Source of the DNA: Watersipora subatra
Taxonomy: Eukaryota > Bryozoa > Gymnolaemata > Cheilostomatida > Watersiporidae
Direction of reading: 5' to 3'
Length of the DNA: 64,000 nucleotides
Assembly: GCF_963576615.1 (NCBI RefSeq)
Contig: NC_088714.1
Location: forward strand, 41,262,072 to 41,326,071
Below are positions 44,715 through 54,648 of the stretch, one piece after another. The translations under genes were made by a program, and so were the position numbers. The notes beneath the pieces are model-generated. The model searched no databases. It saw only the letters and a list, made by a program, of their open reading frames with translations, and was not told the origin of the DNA. Each line of letters opens with the position of its first letter. The stretch's first letter is position 1.

Positions 44715-47700
44715 GTATGTCTTTCTGAGGTTGTGATCTAAAGTTGATGTGACGTGATGCTGTCAAAGTATCTCTATTTCATTTAATCAGCGGTAAAAGT
44801 TCATCATGGGATTAATTTTATCATAATTTTTGCTACATCAACAAAATATATATTTTATAAACTTATTATGCAACGCTTAACGGAGCAGAAAAGATTTTGC
44901 CATATTGTATTATTCGTTAACTTTTTTATCTTTATCAAATGTTTATTTTCAGTTTCATGCTCTACTGATCCATGATAGTCTCACTAACGCATTAGACCAG
45001 CCTGCTGACATTATTATAGTACCAAGACATGATTCTGAGCGAAGTCATTACTCCCTAATGGTTAGTATTCTTATGCTGCACTTTTATACTAAAAGACTAT
45101 GTCAAGATATTAATTTTGAGAACAATTAGTGTTGCATGGCTGTGCATAGTTATTATAATTGTTTTAAAAATTTAAAACAGCACATCTTTTATATAGCATG
45201 TAACTTGAATAAGGTAACTGTTTTGTAGACACGGAAATACTTGCTCTGCGTGTATCTATAACATGCAACTTGCATTAGCTTGCATAGCTTTATATACAAG
45301 TTGTATACGGTACTCTGTTTGCAGCTGGTAGATAGGAAACTTTGAAAAATTCATTCAATGGACTCTCTTTCTTACAAAGGACAACAGACCATTGAAAAAA
45401 GGTGAGCATGAAATTCTTCACTAGGTTTGTCGGTAAATCTTACAAAAAGCAACAGTTATTGCCTTTGCATTCTAGCATAAATGGTTTAATCCAAAAGCTC
45501 ACTGTTAGCAACAATATTTACAGGAAGCTTGTTTCTGTTGATGAGAGGTTTGCTGATTATGCTGTGACAGATAGTGACAACATGCTGTGACGGCTATGCA
45601 ACAGAAAGATTGTGTAAGCTGTGGACTGTATGTTACCAAGGTGAAGCTGTGGACTGTATGTTATCAAGGTGAGTGACACTCTCATTCGTAGAGGTCTCAA
45701 GACTTCAACAATTATTAGTAGGAAACGTCTGGTTGGATTATTTATCTACACATTAACTATTACTAAGGAACCTAGTCCTATTCTGTCAATTTTCACTGTT
45801 AACCACAATTTTTTTTCACCAAAATTAGTGTGATTCCTTGTAGGGGGTTATGCAATAATCTTGAACTTTCTAGATATTCGGCACATTTTTGTTGTTGTAA
45901 ACTTACTAAAGAATAATTCTAAGAATCTCCATTTTTATAATGTTATTAATATTTTCAGCATGCGCAACGATATGTTGAATCGTTTGAGCTAGAAAATAGA
46001 AAAGATGGTGATATGTCTTTAAATCCTTCCACATACCGTAAAGAATTATTGGCAAGTATAAAGGTATGTGAAACAATAACTATTCCCAGCAGATTTAGCA
46101 CATCTGTATATCTTGTATGTAAATAGATGTTAAGATACTTCCTCACTTATTTGGTTTAATTTTCTCAACCTGAACTAACAACTTTTTAACATTTTTGCAT
46201 TGAATTTCATTTTTAACCAGTTGTCTTTATTTATGTTAGGAAGATGGTCGAGCATTGGCGGATATCAAGCTCTCTATTGAAGCAGGTAGGTTGAAGATGT
46301 AAGTCACATTCAGGCTAACAAGTTTTATATTTGTATCATAATAATACATAAAAATTATTTTACTGTGTTCACCAATCTAGAGCATGAGAATACTATTCTG
46401 ATATCTTTAAATAGTATAGTGTTGGTATCTATGGACATTACCTGCTTTATATATATCTAATGCATGTTCTTAACCCTTTGGCTACGGCGCGCTTACGGGC
46501 GGGAAAATACCACCGTACGGAGGCAATTACTAGGGCGATTTGAGCCTTCGGCATGACTGCATAAAAACTGCAGTAACTTACATCACTATTCTGATAGTTA
46601 CATAAATTAATATGCATAGGAAAGCTGAGAAATTTCTCTACAAGCTGATATTTTTCTATGCAGATAGCTTGCAAATGCTTTCCAGCAAAAGTCTCAATTT
46701 GTTGAAGCTATTAATTTTTTTTATACACCATTTTCAATTGTATTTTCCTAATTGATAAAGGTAATTGGCAATGTTGTATAAATAATACATGCACGGATTC
46801 ATAGGTTCTCAACAATTTGCAAAAAAAATTGGTCGTCAAAGAGCATTGAAAGTGGAGTTATGAGCTCCGATGCATTGCGGGAGCACCACTCGAAATTCTC
46901 AGTGCGTGACCCAAAAGACCAGCGAAAAATGGAGGCCTGACAATGTCGCCTAAACTTCGCTATAACGTACATGCAAATTGGAATAGAGCTATAAATGAAT
47001 ATGCATTTGAAAGCTTAGAAATTTCTCAACAGGCAGCCATTTATTCCCTGTAGATCGTCCCTGCAAAGTTATTCGTCTGTGAATATTTCTATCAACATTG
47101 TGATGTGTCAATGTTGCCACCTTTCTATCATAAAACATCGATAACAAATACATTTTTGGAAGCAATAACTCTGTGAAAATGGTTTATGATAAGCATCTGC
47201 ACAGTGTCATATGTTTGCAAGAGTTTGCAAAGAAACTGGTTGTCCAAGTCATCCTTTCCAAGCCAGCAAGCTTTCATCTATAGATATGAATTTACCAGGC
47301 AGTGAAACAGAATATAACCGGTCGCATATCATGGCAAAAAGATCTTCTAACTTGAAAAATCTATTGCTAGCAGGCTGTTCAAAATTGTCAGCAAAATGCA
47401 CAGTAGAAAGTAAACTTGCTTCTATTTTTCTTTCTATTTTTAATTTTATTAAAAATCAGCGTAGATAATAAAGGATTGTGGACCAGTAAGACAACAGAGT
47501 AGGCTTTTTAAAAATACTTATATGCAAAACTAAATAAATAACTCGCCAAATATCTTTACCATCAACAGGCTCCGAAGCATCGCAATGTTTTTGGAGGCCA
47601 TGTTTATTCGTTTCGTTAAATATAACATTTATAATGGCCGATGTTATAAAAAGCTTTAAATATTAAAAATACTTACCTGTTTAAAAATTCGAACTTACTC

Positions 47701-48744
47701 CTGCCAAGCTGTCAGCAAAATGTAATTTTTTTGTTTTAAGTCAGCTCCTCTTTGAAATCCGTAAATACTCCCGGTTTCATCGCCGGCCGTTTCACTCTCA
47801 CTTTTGCAATCCAATTCACCCTGTTGATCTTATTTTTCACTTTCATCGTCTACCCCACATTATTCCAACCTGGTATCCTTTTCTTCATTTCCAAACCAGT
47901 CGATGTCTTTCTCTAAACAAACTTTTTTAGCAGAGCTTGAACAACCGCGTGTGTTCATGATGAATAGATTTCCATAAAAGAACACATCTTTGCAAAGTGT
48001 ATTGCTTGCACATGCGTATTAGGTATTATTTATAACCTCAAAACAGTATTACAAAGCCGACGGAAATTGATCAAATTACTCATTTTAATGCTGTTTTTTT
48101 AATAAATAATATATTTTAAAAAAGGTCTATCGAAGGCCGAATTATTTCGAGATCCGTACGCTGAGACAATGCTCGTATTCCGGGCTTTTATGGATTTTGG
48201 AAGCAAAGGGTTAACTAGATCAAAACTTTGTGGAGTAGTCTGTAATGTTTTCTATTTATTTATTTGTGTAATAGCCAAGGAAGAATCCACCAGAGTTGGA
48301 GCAGTGAAGTGTTTCACGACAACAGAAGATCATGAAGCTACCAACTGGAATGGCAAGGAGCTTACAGAAAACCCTGTGGAATTTTCTGCTGTCTCACTAG
48401 ATGCTCAGCTTATGTATTATAAAATCAAGTACCTGAAGCGCTATAAAACACACCATACTAGTTATGGTGTATTTAATGTAGTTCCAGCCGAAGATTACGA
48501 ACATTGTCGACAGGAGCATATATCTGGAACATATTATGGTATTCAGATGGTAAATGAGACCATTTTATATTATCTTAAAGAGAGTAGCTCTGACTATCCG
48601 GTCATTAGTCGGCAACTTATTAGACTGAGTCCAGCTGTACTAGAAGCTTACGAGTCATGGTGTAAGAAGTTGACTCCAAAAGATGACAATAGTAGGCCAT
48701 CTCCAGCATATTATGGTATGGAAAAATCCATTACGCATAGCTAA
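44661..48744 (+). CDS. Uncharacterised multi-exon protein, 261 residues located (5' end missing)
   Basis: Exons 44661-44714, 44953-45060, 45959-46063, 46240-46285 and 48275-48744 join in phase (0-0, 0-0, 0-0, 0-1, 1-stop) with good AG/GT borders. Codon use looks normal and the frame is open throughout, so the gene is probably real. Segments: VVDVGIELAISKSKSTIK, FHALLIHDSLTNALDQPADI, HAQRYVESFELENRKDGDMS, then a long last exon rich in Tyr, with MYYKIKYLKRYKTHHTSYGV and HISGTYYGIQMVNETILYYL. No signal peptide, membrane segment or known motif was seen in the located part. I do not recognise the family. The start codon was not found; the gene lies head-to-head with the GPR107-like gene. Intron 4 holds a piggyBac-like element. 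Confidence 0.7.
44953..45060 (+). CDS. Unknown gene, second located exon
   Basis: The acceptor is TTTATTTTCAG and the donor is ATG|GTTAGT; 36 codons including FHALLIHDSLTNALDQPADI and IIVPRHDSERSHYSLM. Confidence 0.7.
45061..45958. other. Intron of the unknown gene
   Basis: It contains a 28-bp direct duplication (GCTGTGGACTGTATGTTA ... CAAGGTGA, 45617-45672). A 62-codon open frame at 45402-45590 (KSYKKQQLLPLHSSINGLIQ) was not recognised; it could be an alternative exon or transposon debris. Confidence 0.45.
45959..46063 (+). CDS. Unknown gene, third located exon
   Basis: The acceptor is AATATTTTCAG and the donor is AAG|GTATGT; 35 codons, HAQRYVESFELENRKDGDMS, LNPSTYRKELLASIK. Hydrophilic. 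Confidence 0.7.
46240..46285 (+). CDS. Unknown gene, fourth located exon (46 bp)
   Basis: The acceptor is TTTATGTTAG and the donor is CAG|GTAGGT; encodes EDGRALADIKLSIEA and ends in phase 1, which the next exon completes as GCC (Ala). Confidence 0.65.
46474..48210 (-). mobile_element. piggyBac-like element, about 1.74 kb, TTAA-flanked
   Basis: TTAA flanks at 46470-46473 and 48211-48214, with inverted CCCTTTG ends (TTAACCCTTTGGC and the reverse complement of GCAAAGGGTTAA). On the minus strand, 47960-47740 encodes MNTRGCSSSAKKVCLEKDID, WFGNEEKDTRLE, then (after stops) an acidic stretch, like the variable N-terminus of piggyBac transposases. No catalytic domain was seen, so it is non-autonomous or decayed. 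Confidence 0.75.
48275..48744 (+). CDS. Unknown gene, last exon
   Basis: The acceptor is TTTGTGTAATAG. The open frame from 48275 runs to TAA 48742-48744, from AKEESTRVGAVKCFTTTEDH through SRQLIRLSPAVLEAYESWCK to PAYYGMEKSITHS. The 155-codon frame with balanced composition is the strongest single evidence that the gene is real. Confidence 0.75.
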
Positions 48745-49215
48745 ACATATGCTTTCCTGTTATGCTTTCCAATGTACACATGTATGCGGATAACTGGCAT
48801 ATCTTCAATATGTTTTAAAACAAAATTTTATTGTTTGTTCACACTGGACTATTATAGTGTATTACCTTTTATTTGATGCCCTGATCCAGTAGTAACTACT
48901 GTTTTATTAACTTTTATGTTGCATACATTTATATAGTTTAGCCATCCTGTATTTCTAGTCAGTTTGTTTGCATTAGTGGAATATGCATCAAGGCAGTGTG
49001 TACTCAGCTGTACTCAGTGTATACTTTTTCTTTACACAATTTTGCAACTTGGTGTATTCAACTTTTTCAATGGTTTTTCTATTTGGTACATATTATATTT
49101 CGTTGAGAAATGCTATGTAAATCTAAATAGTATATAACTTTTACATACAACATACAATGATAATACCTTCTCATAACTCTAAGCTTTAGTTTGTATAATG
49201 TCATAAAACTTTTAT
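48745..49215. other. 3' flank of the unknown gene
   Basis: AT-rich presumed 3' UTR and spacer. No canonical AATAAA close to the stop was noted. Confidence 0.5.
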
Positions 49216-50330
49216 GTAGCCAGTCTAATACTTGCTCTTCAAGTCCATGAAGTTGAAATAAGATAACTGTTTTGTAGCCAGGCTAATAATTGCTGAAAAG
49301 TTAGGTTTTAACATGTATTTAATAGAAATATAACTGTTTTGTAGCTAGGCTAATATTTGCTGAAAAGTCAGGTTCTAACATGTATTTTATAGAAATATAA
49401 CTGTTTTGTAGCCAGGCTAATATTTGCTGAAAAGTTAGGTTTTAACATGTATTTAATAGAAATATAACTGTTTTGTAGCTAGGCTAATATTTGCTGAAAA
49501 GTCAGGTTCTAACATGTATTTTATAGAAATATAACTGTTTTGTAGCCAGGCTAATATTTGCTGAAAAGTTAGGTTTTAACATGTATTTAATAGAAATATA
49601 ACTGTTTTGTAGCTAGGCTAATATTTGCTGAAAAGTCAGGTTCTAACATGTATTTAATAAAAATATAACTGTTTTGTAGCTAGGCTAATATTTGCTGAAA
49701 AGTCAGGTTCTAACATGTATTTAATAAAAATATAACTGTTTTGTAGCTAGGCTAATATTTGCTGAGAAGTCAGGTTCCAATATGTATTTAATAGAAATAT
49801 AACTGTTTTGTAGCTGGGCTAATATTTGCTGAAAAGTCAGGTTCTAACGTGTATTAAATAGAAATATAACTGTTTTGTAGCCAGGCTAATATTTGCTGAG
49901 AAGTCAGGTTCCAATATGTATTTAATAGAAATATAACTGTTTTGTAGCTGGGCTAATATTTGCTGAAAAGTCAGGTTCCAATATGTATTTAATAGAAATA
50001 TAACTGTTTTGTAGCTGGGCTAATATTTGCTGAAAAGTCAGGTTCTAACGTGTATTAAATAGAAATATAACTGTTTTGTAGCTAGGCTAATAATTGCTGA
50101 AAAGTCAGGTTCTAACATGTATTTAATAGAAATATAACTGTTTTGTAGCTAGGCTAATATTTGCTGAAAAGTCAGGTTCCAATATGTATTTAATAGAAAT
50201 ATAACTGTTTTGTAGCCAGGCTAATAATTGCTGAAAAGTCAGGTTCTAACGTGTATTAAATAGAAATATAACTGTTTTGTAGCTAGGCTAATAATTGCTG
50301 AAAAGTCAGGTTCTAATTTGTATTGTAATT
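49215..50330. repeat. 67-bp tandem array
   Basis: About 16 copies of ATATAACTGTTTTGTAGCTA, GGCTAATATTTGCTGAAAAG, TCAGGTTCTAACATGTATTT, AATAGAA. Alternating variants (GCCAGG/GCTAGG/GCTGGG and TTAGGTT/TCAGGTT) recur in two-unit (134-bp) blocks in the first half. It lies 3' of the unknown gene, not in an intron. Confidence 0.96.
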
Positions 50331-50604
50331 AGAAGAAAAAGTATAACTGTTTTATGGGCAAGCCAAAACTTGCTGTAGTCATATAAAATAACTGCTTTGC
50401 AATGTAGTACATATGTAATAGTTTGTAATAATAATAGTATCAATGTACAAGCCCTATTCAAGAGTATACTAAAAACCATTTACAACAACAGCCTCCTACA
50501 ACTACGCGGTACAACTAGCATTAGCAGTTTTGTAGTTCCGTAGAAACGACCTTGTCAACGTTCAGTTATATTGTAGGCGCCAAAATTTATTTTTGTGTAC
50601 ATTC

Positions 50605-50700
50605 CGCAACCGATTTAGGAATTGCGGCTAGAAACTCACAAATCGTTATCTTTTTTATATCTGACCCGAAAAAGGACTCCCAAAACGCTAAAGTATTCGT
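50605..50700 (-). repeat. Inverted copy of the intergenic dispersed repeat
   Basis: AGAAACTCACAAATCGTTAT, CTTTTTTATATCTGACCCG reverse-complements to the sequence at 44025-44115. Confidence 0.75.
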
Positions 50701-51145
50701 CGCTATAAGGATACGCCTCGGGCATATTAACTGTTACTCTACTACATGCATAAATAAAGAATACAAAAATAAAAGGATGCGGCAAACAAACACTTGGTCA
50801 ATGTAACTTGTAATACTACCACAAACATTAAAAGTTTTTTGCGCAGATCATATTCTTATGGCGTTGTTGCGTGTAGAAATGGAAGAAATCATATTTTGCA
50901 CGATTATCCCGCATCCATATTTTTATCTACACCTGATTTGCTTTGTCACCTCATTCTGTTTTTACTATGTTTAGTTTGAGCTCTTTTGCTTAGACTATGT
51001 GACTTAATTTAATTAATACTGGTTCAGACACTAGGGAAGATATTAGGTGAAGTGATGTTTCACGCAACTTGTTAGTTATTGTCTCACTGAGCCTTTTATC
51101 GAAGAGAAAGCAACTCCTAATCAAATAATAATTCTGGTCAGAAAT
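50701..51145. other. Intergenic, nothing recognised
   Basis: Short open frames only; no array or inverted repeat was seen. Confidence 0.45.
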
Positions 51146-52330
51146 ATCTTATTCTGGGCCTGACAGAAAGAAATAACTATGGCTACCATCTGGGCAGTAA
51201 GAACAATGAGTGTCCCTTATGGCATTATAACATATGCATGGTGTAATTGTCTGCTGGTGCAATCGGGTATCATGCTGGTGCAACTGCTGGGCTGCTGGTG
51301 CATGGCTTGCCGGTATGAATGAGTTCATGAGAGAGTGGGGTGAGCTTATAAGTTGCCAACTTGTATTGCCTCCTGACTTTAGGGCCTGGATGATTCTGGC
51401 CATGCTGCCGCTTTTCTGTAGCTGCAAGGCGAGGACTTCTTGGAGCACAGAGTTTTCGATGGTTACTTGGTTTGTCGAGGAGTCTGTAAGGGTCTGGTCT
51501 GTTCTTATTTGGGCCCATCTAGAGCCGCTGTCCTATTTTTCTATGATGTGGTATTGTTCGTAGTCCATAGATCTGACTAATTCATTTGCGTTGTTAAATT
51601 TGGTGCCTGCTCAATGTTGGAGTTGGAATTAAAATTCTGTGAGAATCTCTAATCACTGAGCTACTTGCTGGCCAGGTTCCTTCCAGCACTATAATCATTG
51701 GAGAAAATTAGGATCTGTGTAGAGGATTAACAGCTGCTTATACAATTAGTGTCTAAAATGGTTCACGTCGCTACACCCAGCAGTTGTGTGTGGCGCAGTA
51801 GTTCCTTTGCCTGTTTAAGAGGGTCTTGGAGTAGTAGTCAATCAGACCACTCCTCTCCTTGCTGGACCTGTGACAAGGCTGTCTATGCCGTTCAAGCTTG
51901 CATGGGTGTCTAAGATATAATGCTTAGTGGGGTCAGGAGAGGCTAGCACGAGTGCTTTGAGCATGAATTGCTTTATCTGTTGAGATGAATCTTTTTCTTC
52001 TTATGTCCAGATATATTTCACGCTCATTGTTGTGGGTTGTTCAAGGGTTTGGCCACAGCCACATAATTGAGGCAGCAACTTATGCACTAATCAACAACTT
52101 TGAGGACTATCCTGATCTGGGTCTGACAGATAGGAGTTACCTGCTCACTAATGGTATTCACCTTGTTTGGCTCTGTTTTGACTCCTTGATGGCTGGCTAC
52201 ATGTACCAAGTATTTTACTTCTTTTTGCAGCACTTTGCGCTTGCTTAGCTTGAGTTTTAGAATTGTCTGTCAGAACCTTTCTAACACATTGGAAAGTCGT
52301 TGCATGTGAATGTCAAAATTTTTGGCAGAA
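51145..52330 (-). pseudogene. Decayed Ty3/Gypsy LTR-retrotransposon pol fragment
   Basis: Read on the minus strand from about 52310, the order is reverse-transcriptase C-terminus (LQKEVKYLVHVASHQGVKTE, then VAKPLNN), RNase H start (HYILDTHASLNG) and YYSKTLLNRQRNYC, all separated by stops and frameshifts. This is the normal Gypsy order. A further open stretch at 51563-51149 (MDYEQYHIIE, SVLQEVLALQLQKSGSMARI, ending CSYCPDGSHSYFFL) follows but was not assigned to a pol domain. No LTRs were seen. Clearly inactive. Confidence 0.7.
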
Positions 52331-53070
52331 ATAGCAACATCTGTAAGGGCCACAGCGGTGAATTATTTATCACCCTCTTGAACATTCTTTTGGTAGCTGT
52401 CATCTGACAAAACAGTGACATCAGCCCTTTCGTATATTTATTGATCAGAGTTACAACACTTGAAAATTACAGTTAAACGCTCCAACTAAGGAGATGGTAC
52501 TTTGATTAAGCTTTGGACAGTGAGAAATAAGCAAGATTTAGCTGGCGCTAAATCTGAATGGCAGCTGATTCCAACAATATCTTCCAATAAGAATCTTAAG
52601 CATAACAAGTAGCTCAAACTCTAAAAACAGTTTTACCTGCACAAAGTCGTTTTTTGCATTGGAAGGATAGGAACGTTTGGATTATTGGTAGTTATTTACT
52701 AGTCACATGTACTCCTAACAGTTTGTTTTCATTCTTACAAAAAAGAAATATATTTAAATACTGTGCATTACAAACAGGTTGAGATGAAATCAGACACTGT
52801 TTCCTGTAGTTTACAATTACTGCCAGTGTTTCAGGTCCCTCAGTGAAGACTTTTCTAGCAGGAAACAAATTAGCTTTGCAACACAACCACATAAAAGAGA
52901 ACAAGCAGCTAACTTTATGGATCATCTACTCAAATTAGTTTAGTAATGCTAGTACATGTAAACACAAGTATTACGTCGCATTGCTACTTTCTCTGTTCGT
53001 CATTGTCTGTAATAAATTTCATCTATGTAAATGCAAAATATGAACCCTATTATTTACATCCTTCGTATAA
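52331..53070. other. Intergenic, nothing recognised
   Basis: No array, TIR or coding similarity was found. Confidence 0.45.
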
Positions 53071-53074
53071 CAAA

Positions 53075-53355
53075 GGGCCATCGCTGCTTTGGGTCACCGC
53101 AGAATGTCTTACCAGCAGTCAGCACAATGGAACGCTCTGCCTGATGAACTGCGTAGGGTTGTGAGTGGGCCCACTTTTAGACGTGCCCTCAAGCTCTACC
53201 TGTTGAGCGGTGACTAGATAGTTTCTGGCTGCTCACTGGTAACCTTTGGCCCAGCGCCTTGACTAGCAATGCTACTGCGCAGTTTGGGCCTCATCATTAC
53301 GGTATTTCTTTTGTTGTTTTTCTGTTTTCATATCGGTTGATGAAATAAAACAAAA
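53075..53355 (+). mobile_element. LINE 3' end, second copy of the family at 32590
   Basis: The frame GHRRMSYQQSAQWNALPDEL, RRVVSGPTFRRALKLYLLSG D stop is a LINE reverse-transcriptase C-terminus. Its 3' UTR GACTAGCAATGCTACTGCGC, AGTTTGGGCCTCATCATTAC matches that at 32835-32875. It ends GGTTGATGAAATAAAACAAA. 5'-truncated. Confidence 0.8.
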
Positions 53356-54484
53356 CAAAAGCAAGAAAATTTATTAGTTATGTCTATGTTGATCATGCCC
53401 GGAATTCATTAGATGGGTAATAGAAGCCATCAGTTTATAATCTTTGTTAACATGGTAGGTTCAAATACTATCCTGCACTTAATAGTTTATCTGTAGACCG
53501 TATCTGAAGTTTCAGTTTCAGACACCAAGCCCAGAATTTGGGCAACTCTAACCGGACATACAAGCAGGCGTACACTCGCTCCTCATTATATAAGCCGACA
53601 TTGTTGTGCGCGTTTGAGGGAATTACGCTAAGCACAATTCTTCTGCATCCACACATACATCAGTGTTGAATTTGCATTGTCTTATTCTGTTTTGACTAAG
53701 TGTAGTGTGTGTCTTTTTCTTTGGTTGCATGAACTAATGAATTAGTATTGGTAGAGACACTAGTGAAAGTGCTAACCAATAGTAAGTAACACCAATGTAA
53801 TATGAGTAATACCCATATTTACTCTTAAGCGATTAGCTTGTGACACAGCAGTTATTCAAACAATTGTACACATTTCAGAACTGCCATATTTTAGCATAAT
53901 AGAAAAAACAACTCCAAATTAACAAGTTTTCCAACAATTTATGTTTTCAACAATTCAACGTAACCAACGCTCACTGCGATTCATTGTTGGTGCGTTAATA
54001 GTAGCAGTCAAGCATCGCAAGATCAAAGTTAAGCTGTGGAAGTATCTCACTCCATAACTCATATCATTGTTCAACATTTTACATTTGGATGCGGTGCGTG
54101 ATGTGATAGAGACCGACAAAGTGCCATCAAGTCTCACCGGTTTATTAACATTTGGGATAATCTCACGCTTCATAAAGGATGCTGATAGATCTATTAGTCA
54201 ATTGATTTAGTTGAGCATTAAATGGTGCTTCAGTAAACCTTTTTCTCTTGTCTCTTAAGCTTGATATTCTACTATAGAGAAAAGCCCCAAGCAATGCCCA
54301 GCTATGAACATTCATACTTTGATATATATTATGGGATTATCAATCGAGATGAACAAACAGCACAAACTTGACCGATGAACGACATAAAAATAGCAATATT
54401 TGAGGTCACAGAACTCTAACAAACATCAACAAAACCAATAGTGATAAGTTGGTAGACAATAGCATGCCAAAGCAATGCCGGTCT
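53356..54484. other. Intergenic 3' of pyruvate kinase, nothing recognised
   Basis: Presumed 3' UTR of the minus-strand pyruvate kinase near 54484 and downstream spacer. No repeat was identified. Confidence 0.45.
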
Positions 54485-54648
54485 TCATGCGTCATCATGT
54501 GGAGACAGACCTTCCATAGGATTTTGGGTACCACTGCAGATAGGCATGATGCTCTTGTCATTCATGTTTCGTGGAATTGTCACCACTCTCATTGTATTCG
54601 TAAAACCAGCACCTGCTCTCCAGCCAGTCACAACTACGACATTGTCAC
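54485..54648 (-). CDS. Pyruvate kinase last exon
   Basis: The acceptor is ATGTTTGAAG (weak pyrimidine tract). It encodes [25 protein letters not shown] and a 28-residue extension starting [14 protein letters not shown] before TGA at 54487-54485. The core is unmistakable; the extension has no counterpart in the vertebrate enzymes known to me. Confidence 0.9.

Noticed and set aside
51234-51563. Plus-strand 109-codon Trp/Cys-rich frame
   Set aside because: It is antisense to the minus-strand retroelement-like frame and has no recognisable domain.
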